A DNA stretch of 64,000 nucleotides. It comes from an uncultured Halobacteriovorax sp. Lineage in GTDB: Bacteria; Bdellovibrionota; Bacteriovoracia; Bacteriovoracales; Bacteriovoracaceae. Where the stretch lies: the NCBI GenBank assembly GCA_913061265.1, contig CAJXVS010000005.1, positions 281,006-345,005 on the forward strand, in the 5' to 3' direction. The notes beneath the pieces were generated by a model. It searched no databases and was not told the origin of the DNA. It was given only the letters and a program-made list of their open reading frames with translations. This document shows positions 16,194 through 24,203 of the stretch, piece by piece (position 1 is the first letter of the stretch; each line of letters opens with the position of its first letter). The translations under genes and the position numbers were made by a program.

Positions 16194-17366
16194 GTGGGGT
16201 TGGAAATAAAGACTCTCCAGCCCCAAACAAAACAACGAAAGATCATTCACGTAGACATGGACTGCTTTTTTGCAGCTGTGGAGATGCGTGACAATCCAGC
16301 CTTAAGAAATATACCCATCGCTATTGGAGGCTCTCCTACAGGAAGAGGAGTTCTCTCAACCTGCAACTATGAAGCAAGAAAGTTTGGACTACGCTCTGCT
16401 ATGAGTAGCGCTCAGGCCCTTAAGCTTTGCCCTCAAGTCACCTTTGTTAGAGGAAGCTTCGATAAGTACAAGAAGGCCTCAGCTCAGATGAGAGAGATCT
16501 TCGAGCGCTTTACAGACTTAGTGGAACCCTTAAGCTTAGATGAAGCTTACCTCGATGTGACAGACTGCGAGCTCTTTAGGGGTTCTGCTACCTTAATCGC
16601 GCAAGAGATAAGGCGTCTTATAAAGGCAGAGATAAACCTGACAGCGAGCGCTGGCGTCGGGCCTAATAAGTTTATAGCCAAAGTCGCAAGCGACTGGAGA
16701 AAGCCTGATGGGCTTTTTGTTGTCACTCCTGATGAGGCCTTTAATTTTGCACAGGCCCTTCCTGTTAGGAAATTTCCAGGAGTTGGTAAAGTCACTGAGG
16801 CAAAGCTTCATGACCTTGGTGTTAAGACAGGGCTAGATATTAGCCGGCATGAACTCTTGATAAACCAATGCTTTGGTAAGTCTGCTAAAGGCCTTATTAG
16901 AAGATCTAAAGGGATCTGCTTTAATAGTGTTTGCACTCATCACGAAAGAAAGAGCTTAAGTTGTGAAAGGACCTTTCGTAGTGATCTTGAAACTTTTCAG
17001 GAATTAAAAGACCAGATTCCCCTCCTCTTAGACGAGGCCGTCCATAGGGTCATGGCCTGGAAAGAGAAGAAGGGTCCTGAAACCCTACCCTATAATATGT
17101 TTGTAAAGGTTAAGTCCTCTGATTTTACTCAGGTCACTCAAGAGAAGAGCTTTCCTTTTGAGTTTTTTGACGAGGTGTGGCAAAAGGGTGAAGTTTCTAC
17201 AATTTTATTAGATGAACTTACCAAGCTTTTAGAAATGGCGTATTCAAAAGGACTAAACACCGTAAGGCTTATTGGAATGGGATTTAAATTTAAATCTCCC
17301 TTCCGCACTCATGAAGATGAGTTAATGAGGCCTTATCAACTAGAACTTTTTAAGGAAGCTGTTTGA
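16194..17366 (+). CDS. dinB: DNA polymerase IV, Y family
   Basis: 390 residues. The Y-family catalytic residues are in HVDMDCFFAAVE (near residue 22) and SLDEAYLDVT (near residue 115); the helix-hairpin-helix KFPGVGKVTEAKL follows, then the little-finger domain. The C-terminus holds a sliding-clamp binding motif, QLELF, six residues from the end region. It performs error-prone lesion bypass. The start is GTG two bases after lexA and lacks a Shine-Dalgarno, so it is probably translated by coupling to lexA and induced with it. The stop overlaps the TTG start of menEH (TTGA). Confidence 0.95.
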   Translation: MGLEIKTLQPQTKQRKIIHVDMDCFFAAVEMRDNPALRNIPIAIGGSPTGRGVLSTCNYEARKFGLRSAMSSAQALKLCPQVTFVRGSFDKYKKASAQMREIFERFTDLVEPLSLDEAYLDVTDCELFRGSATLIAQEIRRLIKAEINLTASAGVGPNKFIAKVASDWRKPDGLFVVTPDEAFNFAQALPVRKFPGVGKVTEAKLHDLGVKTGLDISRHELLINQCFGKSAKGLIRRSKGICFNSVCTHHERKSLSCERTFRSDLETFQELKDQIPLLLDEAVHRVMAWKEKKGPETLPYNMFVKVKSSDFTQVTQEKSFPFEFFDEVWQKGEVSTILLDELTKLLEMAYSKGLNTVRLIGMGFKFKSPFRTHEDELMRPYQLELFKEAV

Positions 17367-19219
17367 AGCAAATCATTGAATGCCCAACACTAAAACAAAT
17401 AGTCGAAGCTTTTCACTCTGAAGAGACGGTCTTCCTTTGCCCAAAATTAAGCAAAAATGAAAAAGAATATTACAGCACCATCTTTAAGCAGTTTGCTCCT
17501 AAAGGAAGTGTTTGCTTCTTAAGCAGTGGCTCTAGTGGCAATCCAAGGATTCACGCTCATTCATGGGTTAACCTAAAGAAGAGGGCCTGTGCTCAAGCCA
17601 TTGAATTAGGACTTGATAAAGATTCAGTTTATTTGAACCCACTTCCCCTTTATCACTTAGGCGGCTTTATGCCTGTGCTTCGCTCATTATTGAGTGAAAG
17701 CTCGCAGGTTATTAAATCAAAAGATCACTCGTTAGAAGAAGCCTTGTTAAAACTAAAGCCTACTCACGTAAGCATGGTTCCAACTCAGTTGGCTCAACTA
17801 GTTTTAAACAGAGTAGAGCTCGGCTTCTTAGATACCATCCTTCTTGGCGGAGCAGGTTGCTCTGAATCTATTTTAGAGGAAGCTAAAGATCTTGCTTACC
17901 CTATCAGGGCCTGTTACGGGATGACTGAAAGTGCCAGTTTTTTCTCGATCGGTAAAAAAGAAGAGTTCTTAAAGGACGCTAAAGTTAATCTTTACCTAAT
18001 GGATAATTGGAGCGCTTTTACTAGCTCTAATGGCAGGCTCACTATCGAATCTGATGAGATGTATCTAGGATCAATTGGGCCCCTAGGGTTTATTGAATCC
18101 AAGGGAATACTTCCGACCTTTGACTTAGGCGAAGTAGAAGCTCCTATTATTAAAATCTTTGGTAGATCAGACCTTGTTTATAAAAGTGGTGGAGAAAAGG
18201 TTGATCCTCTAGAGATAGAAAGAAAACTAGAATCAACAGAGCTCTTTTCAAATATCGTTATTATCCCTAAGAAAAGCGAAGTCTGGGGGAATATAACAAC
18301 AGCTTTTGTGAGCCCTTTCAAAAGAGGTCGTGACTACTCACTTTTAACAGAGCACTTACCTCCTCATCAGAGGCCGAAGTTCTTTTTCCCTATGCCTGAG
18401 AGCACGGGGATAAAACCTAAAAGAAGTGAATTAAAAGAAATAGTTGAAAGACAAATTCATCAAGATAAGAAACTTCCGCGCATGGCCTTTATCCATGGGT
18501 TTATGGGGAGCTCTAATGACCTAAAAGAACTCGGCTCTTCGTTGAGTGAGTTATGCTGTCCTGTGTTTTGGAAGCTTCCCTTTCATGGAGAGAATAAGAC
18601 ACCCATTGATTTCAATGAAACGGTTGAGTTCTATATAGAAAAAATAAGAAGCGAAGACATTGATGCTCTTTATGGCTATTCGATGGGTGGCCGTTTAGCG
18701 ACTGCAATTGCTGAAAGGCTTGAGTCACTCGGAGAACCTCTTACGGCCCTCGTTCTCGAATCTAGTCATCCTGGTTTAAAGACTAAAGAAGAAAAACAAA
18801 AACGAATCACAGAGGATCAAACTCTTTTTGGAAGAATGCCAACTGAACCTCAGGCCTTTTTTGAAAAATGGTACTCTGCTCCTCTTTTTGGAGATTTTAA
18901 AGATACTGACCTTGGAAAGATCTCCATCAAAGAGATGCAAAGACGTTGGAACCCTAGCGAGTGGAAAAAAACCCTAGATTTATTATCAACGGGAAAACAA
19001 AAGAACTTTCAAGAGTATCTCCTTAACTCAATCACACCTATTCTCTATCTTTGTGGAGAACAAGACTTAAAATATAAAAGCCTAGCTCTTCAGTTAAAAA
19101 ATCAAGGGCCAAGATCGCTTAAGGTTAAATGCTTAGAAAAAGGCTTTCATAACCTCCACCTGAACAACCTAGACCAGGTGAAACAACCTGTAGAAGAGCT
19201 TCTAAGTTCTTTAAATTAG
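17363..19219 (+). CDS. menEH: MenE-MenH fusion: o-succinylbenzoate-CoA ligase and SHCHC synthase
   Basis: 618 residues. Residues 1 to about 370 are a short adenylate-forming ligase lacking the usual N-terminal 60-100 residues: phosphate loop SSGSSGNPR near 54, YGMTESASF, DLGEVEAP, IFGRSDLVYKSGGEKVDP, and the late Lys in GIKPKRSEL. From Met374 on, an alpha/beta hydrolase of MenH type follows: FIHGFMGSSND, nucleophile GYSMGGRLA, ESSHPGL, CGEQDLKY and His in GFHNLHL. The first half activates o-succinylbenzoate with CoA; the second removes pyruvate from SEPHCHC. The TTG start lies in the dinB stop, so it is read from the lexA operon, 10 kb from the rest of the men genes. Confidence 0.88.
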   Translation: MKQIIECPTLKQIVEAFHSEETVFLCPKLSKNEKEYYSTIFKQFAPKGSVCFLSSGSSGNPRIHAHSWVNLKKRACAQAIELGLDKDSVYLNPLPLYHLGGFMPVLRSLLSESSQVIKSKDHSLEEALLKLKPTHVSMVPTQLAQLVLNRVELGFLDTILLGGAGCSESILEEAKDLAYPIRACYGMTESASFFSIGKKEEFLKDAKVNLYLMDNWSAFTSSNGRLTIESDEMYLGSIGPLGFIESKGILPTFDLGEVEAPIIKIFGRSDLVYKSGGEKVDPLEIERKLESTELFSNIVIIPKKSEVWGNITTAFVSPFKRGRDYSLLTEHLPPHQRPKFFFPMPESTGIKPKRSELKEIVERQIHQDKKLPRMAFIHGFMGSSNDLKELGSSLSELCCPVFWKLPFHGENKTPIDFNETVEFYIEKIRSEDIDALYGYSMGGRLATAIAERLESLGEPLTALVLESSHPGLKTKEEKQKRITEDQTLFGRMPTEPQAFFEKWYSAPLFGDFKDTDLGKISIKEMQRRWNPSEWKKTLDLLSTGKQKNFQEYLLNSITPILYLCGEQDLKYKSLALQLKNQGPRSLKVKCLEKGFHNLHLNNLDQVKQPVEELLSSLN

Positions 19220-19348
19220 GGTCTGCCTCTAAATAAAGGCGCCTGTTTTAACAACGCTAATATTGCTTAAATGCCAATTTACTCCATAAATTCATAGACT
19301 TAAACACCACTCCATAAAAAAGTATTAGGCTCAGGTATGACCCCCTTA

Positions 19349-19423
19349 TATAATAATAAGGAGATAAGTTAATTATGACGAAGAGAGAGAATAACTTTTC
19401 ATTAATTTTGGAGCGTCTATGAA
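19349..19423 (+). promoter_or_regulatory. -10 box and possible 15-codon leader ORF before the 665-residue protein gene
   Basis: TATAAT lies at 19349-19354 with only a weak -35 (TTAGGC, 18 bp upstream). An ATG at 19375 opens a 15-codon frame ending TGA at 19420-19422, which overlaps the ATG of the next gene as ATGA. AAGGAG (19358-19363) is 11 bases before this ATG. The leader would encode a peptide beginning MTKREN and ending LILERL and may couple translation. The Shine-Dalgarno of the large gene (GGAG) lies inside it. The rest of 19220-19348 shows nothing. Confidence 0.35.
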
Positions 19424-21416
19424 GGCCTTAAGATTTTTAACCATTCTTTTAACTACTTTTAGTTTGTACACGGTACAGACCATGGTGACCCAACCAGCTT
19501 TTGCTTCATCAGATGAAGAACAAGGTTTTTTTAGTGGTGGAGCTGGAGCTAATGTTTCGGTTTCTGGAGAAGAAAAGAGCGCGGACGAGAAAAAAGGCAT
19601 GAATTTAAATATGATTGTCCTTTTATCTGCCGTGTTAACGGCTCCTATGTTTGCCTTATCTTGTAATGATCGAATAGATACTTGGATTTATATGGCAACT
19701 GCTGTGGTTTATGTAGGGATGGAGATTGCGAACTGGAATACTTATAAAGCCCAGTCAAAACGTGAAATGCGGGCCAAAAGGTCTGCTGAAGAGGAGAAAA
19801 ATGAAGAGCAAAAGAGATCTTTAGAGAAGGCATCAAGAACAACTAAGGCCGCTGCGGATGCTGCCGGTAGAAGGGCTAAAGCCGCAAATATCGCCAAAAT
19901 GGGCTTTATGGCAGCAGGTGCAATAGCTCTAGTTATGTCTATTTGGCATGCAGTTCCAGCTTGTATTACGGCTGGTGGTGAATGCGATATGTATATGTGT
20001 AAAAATGGTTTAGCCAGCAATGACTCATTAGAGGATATGTACCTAGGACCTGACGAAGAGTTTAATGCTATTGCTAACGTGGATTACAACCGCGTAGAGC
20101 AGTACATGGAAAATGCAGGTAACGATCAAGACTTTTTAATTAGAAATGTCGAATTAGATAGAGTTAAAAAAGGTGCTGTAACCTCTATTGATATTGAAAG
20201 CGCGTCAATTCTTCAAGAAACTTTTCCTGAAACTAAGAAAGAGAATATGTTTGTAACGGCCTTTAAGGCAATTGGTTATAACATCGCCGACTTATTACTT
20301 CCAAAAGCTGAAGCAAATGGTGCTAAAATAGCAGCTTTAGGGATTGGCGCAGTAGGTGCTGCCCTAATCGGTACGAAAGTTATTGCATTAAGCCCAACTC
20401 TTAAAACAGTTACTAAAAATGGTTTCGTAAGAGCAGCTTTTCATTTAGTAATGGGGGGAATGGCGGGAAAAGTCGCCGGTGATGCTCAAGAAGCAGCTAA
20501 TATGTTAAATGGAAGAGCTGCTCAGTATGATGAACTGGCCATGAAGCTTGATATAAACGCCGAAACAAATATTAATCATGTGACAGATATAAATACTGAT
20601 ATAGATGTTGGAGCAACTGGTCTAACTGCTATTGATAAAGGAAATGTAGAAGGACGAACATGTTTTACCGGTAGTAAAGGACAGTTAAACGAAGATAAAA
20701 ATTGTGCTTGTAAAGATGCTAAAAACTGTAAAAGAAGTGAAATTCCAAAAATTTCTAGCATGTCTCAAATTGCTATTCCTAGCGCTATTACCACTTCAAC
20801 TGAGGCTTTAGGAGTAGCTGGTAATGCTCTTTTTAATGGAGAACTAGGAGGAGCGCTTAGCCAGTCAAACGCTGCTGGAAAAAATGCGGCAAGACTTAGA
20901 AAGTTAAATATTGGATTGCAGAAAAAGGCCAACGAGGGTTTTATTGCTCATGGTAAAAAAGCAATCGACTTTGATAGACTCCTTGCTTCTTCAAGAAGAA
21001 AATTAATTAAAGCAGCAATGAGCGATATCAAAAACTTAAATTCTAACGGTAAGGCTGTCTTGGCCGAAAGGTTTCCCGGAGTCTTCGGAGATGGAAGCGA
21101 TGTTGAGAAGAATCCAAATACTGATATAAAAATTGGTGATACAAATGTTAAAACAGGGGCCTCAGTAGCTGCCAAAGGCTCTGCAGGGTCTAAGAAGAAA
21201 GACCCAATGGCAGGCTTCGCTTTTGATATTGAAGATTCAGAAGATGTGAAGGAAGCCGAAGCCACTAATCCAGTTGCCACTTTAGGAGCGGGAGATGATC
21301 AGGTTGAACTTGATAAAGAAGATATCGCTGGAGATAGGAATAAGAACATCTTTAGCCTTATTACAAAAAGGTATTTTAAAACTGCTTATCCTAGGTTCTT
21401 TGAGACCAGGGAATAA
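19419..21416 (+). CDS. Large exported membrane protein of unknown function
   Basis: 665 residues with a signal peptide cleaved near residue 30 (QPAFASS). Hydrophobic segments follow near residues 62-80, 90-105, 165-187 and 305-325. Between the second and third is a Lys/Arg/Glu/Ala-rich coiled-coil region (about 110-160). The centre has a small cysteine cluster (NCACKDAKNC near 430), and the C-terminal 150 residues are hydrophilic and acidic. I do not recognise any family. GGAG five bases before ATG supports the start. It is followed immediately by a strong terminator, and it has its own promoter region, so it is probably a single-gene unit. Lineage-specific function is likely but unproven. 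Confidence 0.75.
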   Translation: MKALRFLTILLTTFSLYTVQTMVTQPAFASSDEEQGFFSGGAGANVSVSGEEKSADEKKGMNLNMIVLLSAVLTAPMFALSCNDRIDTWIYMATAVVYVGMEIANWNTYKAQSKREMRAKRSAEEEKNEEQKRSLEKASRTTKAAADAAGRRAKAANIAKMGFMAAGAIALVMSIWHAVPACITAGGECDMYMCKNGLASNDSLEDMYLGPDEEFNAIANVDYNRVEQYMENAGNDQDFLIRNVELDRVKKGAVTSIDIESASILQETFPETKKENMFVTAFKAIGYNIADLLLPKAEANGAKIAALGIGAVGAALIGTKVIALSPTLKTVTKNGFVRAAFHLVMGGMAGKVAGDAQEAANMLNGRAAQYDELAMKLDINAETNINHVTDINTDIDVGATGLTAIDKGNVEGRTCFTGSKGQLNEDKNCACKDAKNCKRSEIPKISSMSQIAIPSAITTSTEALGVAGNALFNGELGGALSQSNAAGKNAARLRKLNIGLQKKANEGFIAHGKKAIDFDRLLASSRRKLIKAAMSDIKNLNSNGKAVLAERFPGVFGDGSDVEKNPNTDIKIGDTNVKTGASVAAKGSAGSKKKDPMAGFAFDIEDSEDVKEAEATNPVATLGAGDDQVELDKEDIAGDRNKNIFSLITKRYFKTAYPRFFETRE

Positions 21417-21445
21417 AAAAAGGCTCCTTAAGGAGCCTTTTTTTT
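21415..21445. terminator. Bidirectional intrinsic terminator
   Basis: AGGCTCC (21421-21427), loop TTAA and GGAGCCT (21432-21438) are flanked by an A run on the left and a T run on the right. It ends transcription from both convergent genes. The T run reaches into the stop codon of the minus-strand gene (21444-21446). It is the clearest terminator in the window. Confidence 0.93.
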
Positions 21446-22211
21446 ATGATTTCTTCTTCTTTTTCTTTTTCTTCTTTTTGCCCTTACCCTTTTTAAGCTT
21501 AAGGATTACTCCTACGGCAACTGCAGCTCCGACAATCAGCCAAATCATGTCATTGCCTCCTTCGCCGGATCCTCCGTCCTTGCCTTGACCTTCAACGCCA
21601 AGATCTCCGATTCGGATTCCTCCCCCGTCAAAGTCGCCTTCGCCAATGATGTCATCACTTTTAACTTGTGAATAATCCCCAGGAGCTACGATCTTCTTAT
21701 CTCTAAAGACACGAAGAGAAGAGACAATACTTTCAAAGATGCCTTGGTAAGATGAATAATGATCCTTTGAAACTGAAAGAGTTACCGCTACACCTAAGTC
21801 TTCTTTAATGGTGGCTAAATACCTTGTATAGAATCCAGGAACCTCTGAGGCCATATGTAATGAATCTACCCAGCGGTGAGAATTAACTTCTTTGATCTTT
21901 GTATACTTTGCTTCAGAGACTTGTGTCTTTCCACCTGGAAGGACAAAGGTTTTTGGAGCTTTTAAATAATTTTGATATTCAGAGAGGTCATCTTTTTGCC
22001 CGCGCAGCTTTGCTGCCAAGATAATGATGGCCTCTTTCTTTCTATCTTTATTACTACTCTGACAGACCCATTCTGTTCCCTCTAGTTGGCATTCCCAACC
22101 ACCAGGTAGTTCAAATTCAGTATATTGATTGGTGAATCTCTTCGCCTCTAATGAAAATGAAAGTGTTATGAGCGTTACTATGCTTAGTGTTTTGATCCAT
22201 GATTTTGTCAT
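21444..22211 (-). CDS. Exported type I membrane protein with poly-lysine tail
   Basis: 255 residues. A signal peptide (about 1-24, SFSLEAKRF) is followed by a soluble domain of about 160 residues that begins EFELPGGWECQ and has two cysteines. Then comes a Gly/Asp-rich linker (about 195-222), a transmembrane segment (MIWLIVGAAVAVGVIL) and a tail in which nearly every residue is lysine (13 of the last 18). The expected topology is periplasmic domain, single span, cytoplasmic basic tail. I do not recognise the soluble domain, though it resembles small secreted proteins that assess peptides in predatory bacteria only loosely. The AAG/AAA tract encoding the tail is prone to slippage. Confidence 0.8.
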   Translation of the reverse strand: MTKSWIKTLSIVTLITLSFSLEAKRFTNQYTEFELPGGWECQLEGTEWVCQSSNKDRKKEAIIILAAKLRGQKDDLSEYQNYLKAPKTFVLPGGKTQVSEAKYTKIKEVNSHRWVDSLHMASEVPGFYTRYLATIKEDLGVAVTLSVSKDHYSSYQGIFESIVSSLRVFRDKKIVAPGDYSQVKSDDIIGEGDFDGGGIRIGDLGVEGQGKDGGSGEGGNDMIWLIVGAAVAVGVILKLKKGKGKKKKKKKKKKS

Positions 22212-22301
22212 GAAGGCTATCTCCTAAAGTGTTTTTCTCTATTTTAACCTAAGTCATTGGAGTTACAAGCATGGTTTTTATTTCCAGAGTAATACTCTTG
22301 G

Positions 22302-23492
22302 TTAATAACCCCTACCTGCAAAACCTTTTTTGAGTTTAATGTTTTTATACTTTTTAACAATCTTGATAATGGCCGAATCAGCCTTTACTTCGAAGGCTAG
22401 GCCTGAGGCGACTAATATATTTTCTCCAAAGTAATCAGTTTGAAAGATATCAAACTTCATACCTTTTTCAACGTCAGAGCTAATCCCTTGGTCAATCTTA
22501 AGAAACTTTCCTCTTGGTGAAACCTTAATGACTGTCGAATCAATTATGTATTCTTTAAAGGACTCTATCTTAAAGTCTTCTCCTGTAATCCCGGAAGTTT
22601 CATAGACCATTCCAAACTTAAAGTACTGATCCTGGTCTGTGCTTACTCCGGACAAAGTTTGTCCGCCCTCAAGCTCTAAACGCCATTTCTTAAACGCCCA
22701 ATTAACACCAAGAAAAGGAGTTATCCTTTCTCTATTGATACTATTAAAGCGAGCACTTGCTCCGGTTGCTTGAAGAGGTTTGTTTTCGGGATCAATGGTG
22801 AAGTTATCTTTCTTAAAAGACATGATCCCATCAACGCCTAAGATAAGACCTAACTTTTGCCATAACCAAGCGGATTCAAATCTATAATTTACTTCATCAC
22901 TTAGATCATTTGCGGGGGCAACATATCTGATGACTGAATTGAGAATATTACCACGTTTTCTTTTGTAACTTGTATGGAGCCCAAAGGAGAACTCTGTTCC
23001 GGCGTCCCCTAAGACGAGCTCACTATCTGGTACAGAGGTTAAGTTGGTATAGAATTTCTGCTCATAAGTTGTTTGCCTATAAATAAAGTCCACGGCCCAT
23101 TGAATGGACTGAGTTGCATCAAATGAATATTTTATACCGCCTGAGAAAGACTCTAAGCCTGAGTTTGAAGTCTTAATAGTGCTTACGCCATTTGAGTACT
23201 GACTACTAACTTGCCTCATCTTAGCATTTAAAAAAGCGTCAAGTTTCTTACCTACTCCATAGGCAAGGCTCATATCCCCTTGCATAAGAGAGTAAGATTC
23301 CTCTCCTTCTAAGGAGACCTTTTCTCCTGAGGGGCTAAAGCGCCCGGCCGTAATACTGTAGAGGCCGTGAAGGCCAATGCGGTAACTACTTGGGTTTAGT
23401 CCCCTAGCCGTTCCTGAGTAAATATTTCTCTGCTGCGAGTAGAGATTGGTAGAAAAAAAAAGTAATGATAGTAAGAGGTTTATTTTAAACAT
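22302..23492 (-). CDS. Barrel-like exported protein with FlgT C-terminal-like end
   Basis: 396 residues with a signal peptide (LLLSLLFFSTNLYSQ). Residues about 30-300 alternate aromatic and polar strands (for example GGIKYSFD, FGLHTSYKRKRG, YRFESAWLWQKLG), as in outer-membrane barrels. The last 85 residues (KVSPRGKFLKIDQGISSDV, then KGMKFDIFQTD, then AFEVKADSAIIKI) look like the small beta-domain at the end of FlgT-type proteins. Function unknown. It overlaps the upstream gene by eight bases, so the two are expressed together; a link to motility is only a guess from the C-terminal resemblance. Confidence 0.65.
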   Translation of the reverse strand: MFKINLLLSLLFFSTNLYSQQRNIYSGTARGLNPSSYRIGLHGLYSITAGRFSPSGEKVSLEGEESYSLMQGDMSLAYGVGKKLDAFLNAKMRQVSSQYSNGVSTIKTSNSGLESFSGGIKYSFDATQSIQWAVDFIYRQTTYEQKFYTNLTSVPDSELVLGDAGTEFSFGLHTSYKRKRGNILNSVIRYVAPANDLSDEVNYRFESAWLWQKLGLILGVDGIMSFKKDNFTIDPENKPLQATGASARFNSINRERITPFLGVNWAFKKWRLELEGGQTLSGVSTDQDQYFKFGMVYETSGITGEDFKIESFKEYIIDSTVIKVSPRGKFLKIDQGISSDVEKGMKFDIFQTDYFGENILVASGLAFEVKADSAIIKIVKKYKNIKLKKGFAGRGY

Positions 23493-24117
23493 AGAGCGTT
23501 GGTATTCTTCCTTTCATTAATTCGATTTCATTAAACTCGAAGTTCTCTCTAGTAAAAGAGAAGAGTTCTTTTCTTTGAAGCCATTGACCCTTTGTTGATT
23601 CAAAAAGAGAGATGCCTTTTGTTCTAAGATCAAAAGCCTCACTGAATTCAACATTTGCTGCCATTGCCGCAGATTGAATATCAAAATCATTTTGGGTTCT
23701 AGCTATAGGGAGAAAGGTTCGAGTCACCGTTTCGTCTTTAGCTATGGTAGGTCTTTTCTTATTTTTAAAATCGCCACCAAATTCAAGAATGGTTTCCCAA
23801 AGAGATTGCTGACAGTATTGAAAATCTAATTCAAGCTCAGGCCTAAGATAGATATTACCTTTTCTAATATTGGTAAGATCTATTCCCTTAAAGGAAATCT
23901 CCTCTAATGAGGTGAGCCCATCAAGATGACCTTCGATATCATCGGATAAAGCCTCCATGAAATCATCTTCGAGGTTCGTGATTTCAAAAGGTGGGAGCAG
24001 AGTCATCTGTAGGATATTACTCTTAGTGTATTTATCATCAAATCGTTGACGGTAGATATCAATCTTTTGATAGTGTAGATACTGCTCTGAAAATGTAAGC
24101 CCTAAAAAGCACTGCAT
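23485..24117 (-). CDS. 2H phosphoesterase (LigT)-like protein, catalytic histidines apparently lost
   Basis: 210 residues, no signal peptide. The pattern of a 2'-5' RNA ligase/2H phosphoesterase is visible: N-terminal FLGLTFSEQ, first motif region NILQMTLLPPFEI, then GNIYLRPELEL, second motif region TVTRTFLPIAR, then FDLRTKGISLFES. The two motifs normally read H-x-T; here the first has Q-M-T and the second a T-R-T arrangement, so both His seem to be replaced. The assignment is by eye and moderate. A strong Shine-Dalgarno (GGGAGGG) and an inverted repeat lie just upstream. It is cotranscribed with the barrel-like gene it overlaps. Confidence 0.6.
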   Translation of the reverse strand: MQCFLGLTFSEQYLHYQKIDIYRQRFDDKYTKSNILQMTLLPPFEITNLEDDFMEALSDDIEGHLDGLTSLEEISFKGIDLTNIRKGNIYLRPELELDFQYCQQSLWETILEFGGDFKNKKRPTIAKDETVTRTFLPIARTQNDFDIQSAAMAANVEFSEAFDLRTKGISLFESTKGQWLQRKELFSFTRENFEFNEIELMKGRIPTLYV

Positions 24118-24130
24118 GACTTCCCTCCCT

Positions 24131-24148
24131 AGTAATCATGCGATTACT
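24131..24148. promoter_or_regulatory. Inverted repeat before the LigT-like gene
   Basis: AGTAATC, spacer ATGC, GATTACT is a perfect inverted repeat of 7-bp arms, 14 bases upstream of the minus-strand ATG at 24117 and just before its Shine-Dalgarno. It could be an operator or a short leader hairpin. Confidence 0.4.
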
Positions 24149-24203
24149 ATTAAGGTTAAGGTGCTTCATGCTTGTTGACAAGGTTTTGAGGACTTAGGAG
24201 TTA

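Noticed and set aside
16547-16811. Minus-strand frames inside dinB
   Set aside because: Shadows of dinB without a start context or recognisable domains.
21295-21588. 97-residue frame with a run of phenylalanines on the plus strand
   Set aside because: It is the antisense shadow of the lysine-rich tail of the minus-strand gene and runs across the terminator.
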